Below, piece by piece: positions 1-9,965 of a DNA stretch of 37,099 bases; within the stretch, counting starts at the first letter, position 1, and each line of letters starts with the position of its first letter. The position numbers and the translations under genes are program-made. The DNA is from Pseudomonadota bacterium. GTDB lineage: Bacteria > Myxococcota_A > Polyangia > Haliangiales > Haliangiaceae. The DNA is taken from positions 1-37,099 of the forward strand of contig JAKSDA010000300.1 of the NCBI GenBank assembly GCA_022360315.1, given 5' to 3'. The notes beneath the pieces were generated by a model. The model ran no database searches. It was given only the letters and a program-made list of their open reading frames with translations, and had not been told where the DNA came from.

Positions 1-68
1 CACGAGCTCGATGTAGGGGAACGGTATACTTCGGTGCCAAGTTGAAAAGCTTACACCGTCCCTACACC
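1..68 (+). repeat. 68-bp repeat, copy 1 (IS-terminus-like)
   Basis: This 68-bp block recurs identically at 118-185, 117 bp downstream. Its 3' half is present again in inverted orientation at 361-402. Inside the unit, positions 12-29 and 51-66 form an imperfect dyad (TGTAGGGG...GTATAC against TTACACC...CCTACA). Repetition, internal dyad and an inverted partner are what the ends of a small mobile element look like. The family is not identified from sequence alone, and the copy may extend left of the window. Confidence 0.8.
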
Positions 69-117
69 GGTTGCCGACGCTGTATCAAGAGCACTGTTCG
101 CTCGCCTGGTGAGTCGG

Positions 118-185
118 CACGAGCTCGATGTAGGGGAACGGTATACTTCGGTGCCAAGTTGAAAAGCTTACACCGTCCCTACACC
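118..185 (+). repeat. 68-bp repeat, copy 2 (probable left terminal repeat)
   Basis: Exact second copy of the repeat at 1-68. It is followed at once by a further short CCCTACACC duplication (186-196) and then by a stretch that translates into a transposase-like N-terminus. With the inverted copy at 361-402 it would bound a roughly 285-bp remnant. Reading inward, the terminal sequence runs from GGTGCCAAGTTGAAAAGC to CCGTCCCTACACC. Confidence 0.8.
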
Positions 186-197
186 ATCCCTACACCA

Positions 198-357
198 GCG
201 TCAGAAGCGGCTGCGAAGTTTGGCTATACCTATGGCAGCTTCCGGGTCCTGTGCCATGATTTCCGGAAGGGTCTCGATCGCGAGTTCTTTCTGTCCAGCG
301 GCCAGCGCGGACGAGAACCGAATCCGCAGCGGGTAGCCGAGACTGCCTCGGTGCGAG
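198..357 (+). pseudogene. transposase N-terminal fragment (remnant)
   Basis: Forward frame translates as PASEAAAKFGYTYGSFRVLC followed by HDFRKGLDREFF, roughly residues 50-85 of the open frame beginning at 42. The helix-turn-helix-like FGY-x-x-GSFRVLCH...FF pattern resembles, from memory, the N-terminus of DDE transposases common in myxobacteria and planctomycetes. Only about 55 codons remain before the inverted repeat at 361-402, and no catalytic domain is present. It is therefore a relic or a MITE-like internal deletion. The family assignment is tentative; a homology search would settle it. Confidence 0.45.
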
Positions 358-360
358 CAA

Positions 361-402
361 GGTGTAGGGACGGTGTACGCTTTTCAACTTGGCGCCGATG
401 TA
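361..402 (-). repeat. inverted partial copy of the 68-bp repeat
   Basis: GGTGTAGGGACGGTGTACGC and the following bases match the reverse complement of the last ~42 bp of the 68-bp repeat with three mismatches, then diverge. With the copy at 118-185 it forms a pair of inverted termini around the transposase-like fragment. Confidence 0.75.
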
Positions 403-564
403 GGACGCTTGACGGCTGAAAGCTGATGGATTGCGATAGGTCCGGGCGGCCGGCCCCACTGCTGGCACAGAGGAACGTGCGAGCACCAGTGCGAGTTGTT
501 CACGGCGCATCAGGTGGGCACCGCCGCGGCGATTCGATCGATAAAAGGTGAGCGACCCGCCCAG

Positions 565-655
565 GTTGACGTGAGAACAGGTGCCGCACCAGCTTCTGCA
601 CATGAGAGCCGTGGCAAGAGGTTGATGTGAGAACAGATGCCGCATCCACTTCTGC
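565..655. repeat. two imperfect 35-bp direct repeats, 56-bp period
   Basis: Copies at 565-599 (GTTGACGTGAGAACAGGTGC...) and 621-655 (GTTGATGTGAGAACAGATGC...) differ at five positions. They lie in the gene-free stretch 403-684, just upstream of the sulfatase-fold gene. They could be a duplicated operator, or ends of a second element unrelated to the 68-bp repeat. Nothing else was recognised in 403-684. Confidence 0.7.
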
Positions 656-684
656 CCGGCCGGGCGGTGAGATAGCCTTGGTCG

Positions 685-3417
685 ATGCCCGAGAGCGAGG
701 TCGCCGACAACACCACCGGGCAGGCTCCGTTGCTGCGATCGGGTCGCTGGCTGACTGGCTGGCTCGTGGCTGGCGCGGTCGCCGGTGCGCTGGCCGGGGC
801 CGCTGCCGGGGCCATCGACGGGCTGTGGTCGTGGCGCGATATGAACCAGTTTCTGCCCGGCCCGTCGGGCAAGCTGCGCGCCCTGGTCTATCTGGCCGCC
901 TCGTATGGACTGGCCGGCGCCCTGGCCGGTGCGGCCGGTGCCGCGAGCATCGGGTTTTTTTGGCATTTTACCCATGTGGGTGGCCTTTTTCGCCACGCTC
1001 TTGCCCGACATCGCGCGATGCGCGCCGCCGACCCCGGCCGCGCCCTGGCCGGCCTTGCCCTGACCATTGCCGGAATTCCCTGCGTGGCAGCCGCCCTCGG
1101 AGTGGCCTATTTCTACGGCGTCGCAGCGTTGAGCAGTCGCAAGCACATGGGGCTGATCATCGCATCGGCCATGGGGCTGGGCCTGGCCGCTCTACTGGCC
1201 GGCCTTTTGGCCAGCTTTGCCGTGGGCCGCGCCGTCGAGGTCGGCTTGCGCATGCTGGCCCGCACGCAGGTCATGGCCCGGATTCTGTCGTCGCCACGCG
1301 CGCCCGCACTGGCCGCTGTCGCGCTGATGACAGGATTCGGCACTGCCGCGGTCCTGTGGTCGTGGAAAACTCTTTCGCTGCTCCCGCTCAGGCCGATGTG
1401 GATCGTCATTGGCGCGGCCTTTCTGGCCGTCCCAGCCACCGCTCAGGGCCGCGCTGTGGCCGCTCGGATCACCGGACCCGCGAGCAATCTGCGGCCGGCC
1501 CTGCGCGCGGCCCTGCCAGTGAGTGTTTTCGCCCTCGCCATCGCTGTCATCGCGATCGCCGGAGCGCCCGACTCTGTGCGCAAAGCAGCTGGCCAGTACA
1601 GTGGACTGGGCGGGCCGCTCACTCGCACCCTGCGCACCCTGGCCGACTTCGACCGCGATGGCCACAGCCGGATTCTGGGCGGCGGCGACTGCAATGACTG
1701 GAACGCGCAAATCCATCCAGGGTTTCCGGAAATCCCCGACGATGGCGTCGATCAGAATTGCGTGGGCGGCGATGCAACCCTGGCTCGATCGACCGATGAG
1801 GTCGGCTTTGTCCCGGTACCCGACTCGGTGCCGGCCGATTTTAATGTCCTTCTCATCACTATCGATACACTGCGCGCCGACCATGTCGGAGCCTACGGAT
1901 ACACCCGGCCGACCACGCCCAATATCGACGCTGTGGCCCGATCCGGTGCCCTCTTTGTCAACGGGTGGGCTCACGCACCATCGACCCGCTACTCGATACC
2001 GGCCATTCTGACCGGCCGGTATCCGCTCGCGGTTCACTACGATACGTCGATCCGCGGCTGGCCAGGACTGGCCGACAAAAACACCACCATTGCCGAACTC
2101 ATGAAAACTGCCGGCATGACCACAGGCGCGATTCTCAATTACTGGTATTTCGATCGCCAGCGCCGGATGAATCAAGGCTTTGATTTCTACGACAACAAGA
2201 ACCGGCGACTGCACAAATCGATCCCCGGCAAGGGCCCGGCCGAAACTCGGGGATCCTCGTCAAAAGAACAGACCGACAAGGCTCTTGCCTTTGTTGCAAA
2301 ACACGCCGATAAGCGGTTCTTCTTGTGGGTCCATTACTATGATCCTCACTTCGAATACGAAGTGCATCGCGAGGTGCCGTCGTTTGGTTCCGGCACGATC
2401 GACCGTTACGACAATGAAATTCGCTTTGCCGATCTTCATATCGGCCGACTGCTCGCCGACCTCGACAAGCGCGGTCTTAACAAGCGCACCGTGGTGGTGA
2501 TCACGGGCGACCACGGCGAGGGTTTTGGCGAGCACGGAATCGATCTGCACGGCTACCATCTGTACGCGGCCCAAACCAAAGTTCCGCTCATCATCCGGGT
2601 GCCTGGCCAGACGCCGGTCGAGGTGACCCGGCCAGCCGGCCATATCGATATTCTGCCGACCCTGGCCAATCTGGCCCGGCTGCAGCCGACCGCCGAGATG
2701 ATGGGCGTCTCGCTGCTCGACGTCATGACCGGCGCTGCCGACCCGCACGCCGATCGCTGGGTGTTTCAGCAACTCTCCTACGAAAACAACAACGAGATGC
2801 GAGCCGGGGCCAGCAAACAATGCCACGTCATCTACAATGTCAGTCCAGACACCAGCTGGGAGCTGTACCGCATCGACCGCGACCCGCTCGAAGCTCGCGA
2901 CGTGATCGACGATCCCGGACCGTGCAGCCAGGCTCGCGCAGTGCTCGAAGTGTGGTACGACCGCTCCGAGATGCCCGCGGGTGCAGCCGAGGCTCTGCTC
3001 GAGGCGCCACCTGTTGTCGCCGATCCGCTCGATCTGTGGTTTGGCAGCGAGGTGCGCGTGCTCGAGGTCGATCTGCCCGAAACTCCGGTGCGTCCGGGCG
3101 CCAGTTTTCTCATGACACTCACATTCGAGGCGGGCGACCCGCTCGACGGCAACTGGAAACTGTTCGTCCATTTTGAAGGACCGGGGCGCAGTCGCTTTCA
3201 GGGCGACCATGCCCCGCCGCGCCCGTTTGCCTGGTGGCGGGCCGGGCAGTACTTCCGCCATGACCATACTGTAACGGTTCCGCGCGACCAGCCGCCGGGA
3301 ACCTACCAGGTGTGGATGGGCCTGTTTCGCAAATCCGAGCGCCGACCAGCCACCAGTAGCTCCATTGCCATTCGCAATGCTCGGGCCAATGTTGGTGCAA
3401 TCCAGGTCGTGCGCTGA
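685..3417 (+). CDS. membrane-anchored sulfatase-fold hydrolase/transferase with MopE-type metal-binding motif
   Basis: A 910-aa protein. Residues ~20-295 hold about seven hydrophobic segments (e.g. 65-90, 120-148, 155-180, 205-225, 272-293). A calcium/metal-binding MopE-like motif follows (DFDRDGHSRILGGGDCND, 321-338, continuing to DGVDQNC at ~353-359). The alkaline-phosphatase/sulfatase-fold domain starts at ~386 (LLITIDTLRADH; metal ligand D394) and includes VVVITGDHGEGFGEHG. The position of the sulfatase nucleophile (C/S-x-P-S-R) reads T-R-Y-S-I before LTGRYP, putting Thr434 in place of formylglycine-forming Cys/Ser. Thr is the nucleophile of LtaS and phosphoethanolamine transferases, so phospho-transfer or phosphodiester hydrolysis is as likely as sulfate ester cleavage. 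The last ~170 residues look like a beta-rich accessory domain. First gene of a tight + strand cluster; start is ATG with a weak ribosome site. Confidence 0.85.
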   Translation: MPESEVADNTTGQAPLLRSGRWLTGWLVAGAVAGALAGAAAGAIDGLWSWRDMNQFLPGPSGKLRALVYLAASYGLAGALAGAAGAASIGFFWHFTHVGGLFRHALARHRAMRAADPGRALAGLALTIAGIPCVAAALGVAYFYGVAALSSRKHMGLIIASAMGLGLAALLAGLLASFAVGRAVEVGLRMLARTQVMARILSSPRAPALAAVALMTGFGTAAVLWSWKTLSLLPLRPMWIVIGAAFLAVPATAQGRAVAARITGPASNLRPALRAALPVSVFALAIAVIAIAGAPDSVRKAAGQYSGLGGPLTRTLRTLADFDRDGHSRILGGGDCNDWNAQIHPGFPEIPDDGVDQNCVGGDATLARSTDEVGFVPVPDSVPADFNVLLITIDTLRADHVGAYGYTRPTTPNIDAVARSGALFVNGWAHAPSTRYSIPAILTGRYPLAVHYDTSIRGWPGLADKNTTIAELMKTAGMTTGAILNYWYFDRQRRMNQGFDFYDNKNRRLHKSIPGKGPAETRGSSSKEQTDKALAFVAKHADKRFFLWVHYYDPHFEYEVHREVPSFGSGTIDRYDNEIRFADLHIGRLLADLDKRGLNKRTVVVITGDHGEGFGEHGIDLHGYHLYAAQTKVPLIIRVPGQTPVEVTRPAGHIDILPTLANLARLQPTAEMMGVSLLDVMTGAADPHADRWVFQQLSYENNNEMRAGASKQCHVIYNVSPDTSWELYRIDRDPLEARDVIDDPGPCSQARAVLEVWYDRSEMPAGAAEALLEAPPVVADPLDLWFGSEVRVLEVDLPETPVRPGASFLMTLTFEAGDPLDGNWKLFVHFEGPGRSRFQGDHAPPRPFAWWRAGQYFRHDHTVTVPRDQPPGTYQVWMGLFRKSERRPATSSSIAIRNARANVGAIQVVR

Positions 3418-3449
3418 TTCACATTGCGACATGGCGGGCAAGCGGTACC

Positions 3450-4760
3450 ATGCCGGCCATGCGATGTAGTTTTGCCGCTCTGTTGATCGCCGGTCTGGCT
3501 TCTTGCGCCAACTTCAACCCGTCGAGCGCTGAATTGGACAGTGAATCGTGCCCCACGGCAGCCATGACAGTCGACGGGATCGCGGTGCAAGATGGCCAGA
3601 CAGTCCCGAGCAAGACCGTGTTGATCGGCGACACGATCACGCTGCGCGCTGCCGGAGCGTGCGTCCAGACCGATTCCATGGTCTACCAGTGGAGCTTTGA
3701 CCCGGTCGGCATTGCCGACACAGCCGATCGCGCTCTCACAGCCGAGACTATCCAGATCTATCCGGTCCAGGCCGGGTCGTACACGGTCTCACTCACAGTG
3801 AAGAATGGCCGCAATGGCATGGCGGTGATCCAGGGCGTGGCCTTCGAGGCCGCCGACTGGACTGCGCTGGATCACTTTTCGGGCATTGAGGGCGGTAGGG
3901 TGTCGGTTCGCGGTCTCTCGGCCAGTAGCAACACATTGTGGGTGGCCGCGGCGCAAGGTGGCTATATGACGCCTGTGGTCGATCCCGAAGCCGGCATTGG
4001 TTATGACCTGGTCAACGACGCCCACGAGGTGGCCAGCGATGTACCTTCAGATACTCTCGCAGTCCACCACGATCGCGACAAGAACCATGTATGGTTCAGC
4101 AATAATGTGCTAGACGACCGCCTCTACCGGGTCATTCCAGGTACCAGCCGGGCTGCCTTTACCGCCCCGACAGACAGCCGGATTCGCGATATCGATTCAT
4201 CATCCGCCGCCGTGTTTGCGGCCGGCTCAGATGGAGTTTTTACGTTTGAGGGCAGTGGCAGCTTTGGCATCGAGAGGGAGTTCGAGGCCGCCGCTGTTGC
4301 GGTCATGGGCAGCCGGCTATTCATCGGCACGACCAGGGAGTTGATCGAAATCGACCAGACTGACGTCGCCGCCGATATCAAGCGAGACATCTTTGCCGGT
4401 GTGAATGACGAGATCGAGGCCCTCCTGGTCTACAACGGCGAGCTATGGATCGGCTCGAATGCCCGGCGCATTGCCCGGTACAATCCGAGCACCGATACAA
4501 AAACCGTGTACAGCAGCGCCGATGGGCTGCCCGATGCCGCGGTTCGCGATCTGGCTGTTGACGCGGCCGGGGACATATGGGCTGCGACCGCACGAGGTGT
4601 GGCCCGATTCAAGGCCGATCGCCAGGTCTGGCTGCACAGTTCACCCGATGGGCTGAAATTCCGCAACGATCTGCGCGCCATTGCGATCGACGAAACAGAA
4701 ACACGGCGTGCCATCTACGTCGGCGGCGAGCGAGGACTGTCGTGCACCCGCGTGCCGTGA
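3450..4760 (+). CDS. PKD / beta-propeller lipoprotein (paralogue 1)
   Basis: A 436-aa probable lipoprotein. A hydrophobic signal ends in lipobox LASC with Cys19 as the lipidated residue; a second ATG at 3459 would also keep the signal. Residues ~35-125 form an Ig/PKD-like domain (IGDTITLRA, ...YQWSFD..., GSYTVSLTVKNG). The rest is a beta-propeller of the kind found in two-component regulator propellers, with blades such as LWIGSNARRIARYNPST and GDIWAATARGVARFKADRQ. It probably sits in the periplasm or on the outer-membrane inner face as a binding or scaffold protein; no catalytic motif is visible. It starts 32 bp after the sulfatase-fold gene and is followed 38 bp later by a full-length paralogue, consistent with one transcript. 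Confidence 0.85.
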   Translation: MPAMRCSFAALLIAGLASCANFNPSSAELDSESCPTAAMTVDGIAVQDGQTVPSKTVLIGDTITLRAAGACVQTDSMVYQWSFDPVGIADTADRALTAETIQIYPVQAGSYTVSLTVKNGRNGMAVIQGVAFEAADWTALDHFSGIEGGRVSVRGLSASSNTLWVAAAQGGYMTPVVDPEAGIGYDLVNDAHEVASDVPSDTLAVHHDRDKNHVWFSNNVLDDRLYRVIPGTSRAAFTAPTDSRIRDIDSSSAAVFAAGSDGVFTFEGSGSFGIEREFEAAAVAVMGSRLFIGTTRELIEIDQTDVAADIKRDIFAGVNDEIEALLVYNGELWIGSNARRIARYNPSTDTKTVYSSADGLPDAAVRDLAVDAAGDIWAATARGVARFKADRQVWLHSSPDGLKFRNDLRAIAIDETETRRAIYVGGERGLSCTRVP

Positions 4761-4798
4761 CCTCGGCAAGGTTCGGAAACGATACCGAGGTGGTGGCC

Positions 4799-6160
4799 AT
4801 GAGATGGTTTGTCGGCCCGGTCACTCGGATGGTCCTGGCCGCGGCTTTATTGAGCCTGGGCTCTTGCGCAGATTTTCGTCCGTCGACCACGACCATCGAT
4901 GCAGGTAAGCCAGCCAGAGATGACTGCCCCCTGCCCGTTGTCGCGACCATGACGGTCGATGGAATCGACGTGCAAAACGGCCAGCAGACCCCGGGCAAGA
5001 CAGTTTTGATCGGCGACACCGTCACCCTGCGGGCCACTGGCTCGTGTGTGCAAAACCCCTCGATCGCGTACGAGTGGAATTTCGAGTCAACGGAGCTGGC
5101 CGCCACGGCCGATGGCGCTCTGTCCGCGGAGACAGTCACGATCTACCCGCCGAAAGCCGGGCCGTTCACTGTCGCGCTCACGGTGAAGGACGGGGACGGC
5201 AGTGCAGCGCAGAGCCAGGGCGTTGCCTTCGCGGCCGCAGGCTGGACCACCCTGGATCACTTTCCAAATGCGATCGGTGGTCTACCACTGATTCGCGGCC
5301 TCTCGGCCAGTACCGACAACCTGTGGATCGCTTCCAGGCGAGGCGCCTATCGGTCACCTCTGGTCAATCCCGAATCCGGCATCGGTTATACCTCGGTCGA
5401 AGACATCCTCAGCAATGGCGACGCAATGCCCTTGCCCGAGTCCACATTGGCAGTCCACTACGACCCTGGCGCGAACTACGTGTGGTTCAGCGATCTGGTC
5501 GATTCAGAGGTTATCCACCGGGTTACTCTGACTGACCCCCCTAGCAATGCGCAAATCGATGTGCCGGCACGCGGCCAGATTCGCGATATCGGCCCATTTT
5601 CGCCCACCGGCGTGGTCGCGGCCAGCTCGGCTGGCGTGTTTCTCTCGGCGGGCAGTGGCGCCTTTGGGGAGGTGAGCGCCCTTGACACCCATGCAGTTGT
5701 CAGCGATGGAGTCCTGCTGTGGGCCGGCACGGCCACACAGCTGGTCGGAATCGATCCGAACGGGGTGCAGCCCAATGTGACTATCGATGTCTTTGCCGGC
5801 GTCGACGCGATCGAGACCATCGCGGTTCGCGACAGCAATCTGTGGATCGGATCGACTGGCAGAAAAAGCATTGCCCGCTTCGACCCGGCCAGACCTGCGT
5901 CAATCGTGTACAACAATGCCGATGGGCTGCCCGACGCCGAGGTGTATGACCTGGCCGTCGACATGGCAGGCGATGTCTGGGCCGCAACCAGAAAAGGCGT
6001 GGCGCGTTTTAAGGCCGATCGCCAGATCTGGCTGACCATGGATGGCGATGGATTGCAAGGGCGCACTGATCTGCGAGCCATTGCCATCGATGAAAGCGGC
6101 GGACGGCGGGCCGTCTATGTCGGCGGCCAGTCGGGACTGACCTATACCCACGTGCCGTGA
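4799..6160 (+). CDS. PKD / beta-propeller lipoprotein (paralogue 2)
   Basis: A 453-aa lipoprotein starting at the ATG of MRWFVGPV. The frame is open further upstream to 4577, but that part lies over the previous gene and reads as shadow sequence. The signal peptide ends at lipobox LGSC (Cys23). The domain order equals that of the upstream gene: PKD/Ig-like module (IGDTVTLRATGSC, PFTVALTVKDG), then a propeller with LWIGSTGRKSIARFDP and GDVWAATRKGVARFKADRQ. Strong similarity along the whole length shows a tandem duplication followed by divergence. A purine-rich GAGGTGGT lies just before the ATG. It converges with the next gene with only 4 bp between stop codons. Binding partner unknown. Confidence 0.85.
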   Translation: MRWFVGPVTRMVLAAALLSLGSCADFRPSTTTIDAGKPARDDCPLPVVATMTVDGIDVQNGQQTPGKTVLIGDTVTLRATGSCVQNPSIAYEWNFESTELAATADGALSAETVTIYPPKAGPFTVALTVKDGDGSAAQSQGVAFAAAGWTTLDHFPNAIGGLPLIRGLSASTDNLWIASRRGAYRSPLVNPESGIGYTSVEDILSNGDAMPLPESTLAVHYDPGANYVWFSDLVDSEVIHRVTLTDPPSNAQIDVPARGQIRDIGPFSPTGVVAASSAGVFLSAGSGAFGEVSALDTHAVVSDGVLLWAGTATQLVGIDPNGVQPNVTIDVFAGVDAIETIAVRDSNLWIGSTGRKSIARFDPARPASIVYNNADGLPDAEVYDLAVDMAGDVWAATRKGVARFKADRQIWLTMDGDGLQGRTDLRAIAIDESGGRRAVYVGGQSGLTYTHVP

Positions 6161-6164
6161 GGTG

Positions 6165-7679
6165 TCAGGCCGGGCCGGTCCGTTTGCCGCGGCCGAAAAG
6201 TCGCTGCCAGAAGGAGGGCGACTCGCTATCCGGCTCGAGCTCGGCCACCGCGGCGACCGATGGAGCCATGCCGACCTGGCTCCCATCCCGGAACGAGGCG
6301 TCGACCTCGCCAGTCTCTGTATCGTCGTCGGCCTCAGCATCGTTGTCGGCCTCCGCCGTAACGACATTCGCGTCGGCCTCCGCGTCCTCTATCACTTCGA
6401 GATCTGGCTCGGTCTCCTCGTCATCGGTGTTAGCCGATCGCTCCTGACTCGATGATTGCGGGTCCGGGCCGCTGCCCGGGGCCAGGGCGGTCGCGGGCTG
6501 GGCGCTCGACACCATGATCTCGCCTGCCGCGACCGAAGCCGGCACCACTTGCGAAACGCTTCGCTCCGGGCTCAGCGAGGTGGGCAGAATCTTGGACCAG
6601 GCCGACATGTCGGCGTCGGAATTGTCGGATCCGTCGGCGAGCAGCTGGCCGGCGTCGAGCTCGTCGTCTTCGTCGATCAGACTGGGAATCCCCGACGACG
6701 TCGGCCCGGTCATCCACTCGTCGAGCATGAGCGACGAATCCCCTCCGTCCGAATCGGCGAGCTGAAACCGCTCCATCAGGCCGACCGTGGCCAGCCGATT
6801 GGCAATGCGCAGCGTATCGAAGACGCGGAACGGACTGTCCTCGATCACATCGGCAATGGTGCGATAGCCGTCGAGCAGTTTTAGAACGGTGAGCACTGCG
6901 TTGGGAAGCGGCTCTGCCTTGACCCGAGCAGCCACCGGAATGTACACACCAGAAAGGTCAAGCGCAGTCGCAACCGCTCGGATTTCTGCGAGAAATCTCT
7001 GCGCATCGGCCATGAGCTCGGCGGTTTCAAGAGGGATTTGCTGGCGCCGCACCACATCTTCGTGGCGCAGCTCGAAGTCTGCCTGGGTCCACAGCAGCAA
7101 CTGGTGCAGGGCGGCCAGACCGTGCAGCATGCCCAGCTGGGCCGAGGTCACCTCGCCGTTGTAGAAGCGCAGCTCTCCCCGTCGCAAGCCGCGCACCATG
7201 GACAGCACCGAGCAGCATCCCACCGCGGTCACTGTGCGGATCAGGTAGAACACACCTTCGTAATCGGCGAGCCGGCCGTGCACTGTCGACGTGCCCCGCC
7301 GTTTGGGGCTGCACAAGAGCTGCGCCATGGTCAGGACATCGCGCAGATAGGCCGGCCGGGGCAGAAGCTCTGCAGCCCCGGCCGCGCGGGCTCGAGCTCG
7401 GCTCACCGCGTTGCCCAGATAGAGAACCGGCACCCGCTTGCGCTGCTGGCGCATGGCCCTGTGCAAGCCAGAGAGCAACTCGATGGCCCGGTCGGCCGAC
7501 TCGGCCCCGGCGATGACGAGCTGTGGAGCCGGCCCGTCCGACTGGTCGAGAATGGCGGCGATTCCCTCCACGGTCGACATGCTCTCGACCCGGGCGCCCC
7601 GGCTCTCGAAGCAAAAGCGGAGTGCTTCGGTCACCCGGGGGTCCGGAAGGGACACGATGAGTCTCGAGAGCAGCGACAT
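6165..7679 (-). CDS. DUF4388 (PATAN) protein with degenerate receiver-like N-terminus
   Basis: A 504-aa protein starting at ATG 7679 (MSLLSRLIVS). The open frame runs on antisense through the neighbouring activator to 9530, but that extension is non-coding shadow. Residues 1-120 look like a response-regulator fold, yet the phospho-acceptor position after the third strand reads PQLVIAGAES without Asp, so it is a pseudo-receiver. Residues ~128-320 match the DUF4388/PATAN type seen in deltaproteobacterial signalling and gliding-motility proteins (RGELRFYNGEVTSAQLG, LLLWTQADFEL). The C-terminal ~130 residues are Ala/Pro/Ser-rich, then strongly acidic (DDEETEPDLEVIEDAEADAN), ending in a basic patch. 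Divergent from the FHA activator, so the two may share regulation. Likely an adaptor. Confidence 0.75.
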   Translation of the reverse strand: MSLLSRLIVSLPDPRVTEALRFCFESRGARVESMSTVEGIAAILDQSDGPAPQLVIAGAESADRAIELLSGLHRAMRQQRKRVPVLYLGNAVSRARARAAGAAELLPRPAYLRDVLTMAQLLCSPKRRGTSTVHGRLADYEGVFYLIRTVTAVGCCSVLSMVRGLRRGELRFYNGEVTSAQLGMLHGLAALHQLLLWTQADFELRHEDVVRRQQIPLETAELMADAQRFLAEIRAVATALDLSGVYIPVAARVKAEPLPNAVLTVLKLLDGYRTIADVIEDSPFRVFDTLRIANRLATVGLMERFQLADSDGGDSSLMLDEWMTGPTSSGIPSLIDEDDELDAGQLLADGSDNSDADMSAWSKILPTSLSPERSVSQVVPASVAAGEIMVSSAQPATALAPGSGPDPQSSSQERSANTDDEETEPDLEVIEDAEADANVVTAEADNDAEADDDTETGEVDASFRDGSQVGMAPSVAAVAELEPDSESPSFWQRLFGRGKRTGPA

Positions 7680-7699
7680 ACCGGCGGAAAAGGCCACGG

Positions 7700-7748
7700 A
7701 GTATAACCTCGCCGCGCATTCCGTGCCGATACCTATTTCCGGTATACT
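7700..7748. promoter_or_regulatory. divergent promoter region with two TATACT boxes
   Basis: The 93-bp gap between the divergent DUF4388 and FHA-activator genes holds TATACT on the + strand at 7743-7748 and TATACT on the - strand at 7705-7700, each suitably placed for its gene. No convincing -35 box was seen for either. Assignment rests on -10 likeness and position only. Confidence 0.35.
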
Positions 7749-7772
7749 AGCCAAATCCAACCTGCCAACTCC

Positions 7773-9737
<1,965 letters not shown>

Positions 9738-9965
9738 GTGCCGCATCAGAGCCCGGGGCCGAACAGTTCACTGCAGCGGCGATCGTCAAATTGCCGGAAC
9801 AGGGCACGTTGTCGGTCAACGCTGCGCATCGAACGAGATGGCCTCGTACTCGATTACGTCCTGTCTGCGCCGGGTCGATGAGCGCAGCCCGAACTGACTA
9901 TCGTAGCGAGGGCGAGCCGGGGCCCGGTCGCTGCTTTTGCTGGCCGAGAAACAAGGCCGCGCATT

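Noticed and set aside
190..1146. 318-codon - strand open frame at the left edge
   Set aside because: Antisense to the start of the sulfatase-fold gene and through the repeats; composition is typical of shadow frames.
685..3417. Annotation as a formylglycine-dependent sulfatase
   Set aside because: The nucleophile position is Thr and the CxPxR/SxPxR motif is absent, so only the fold is claimed.
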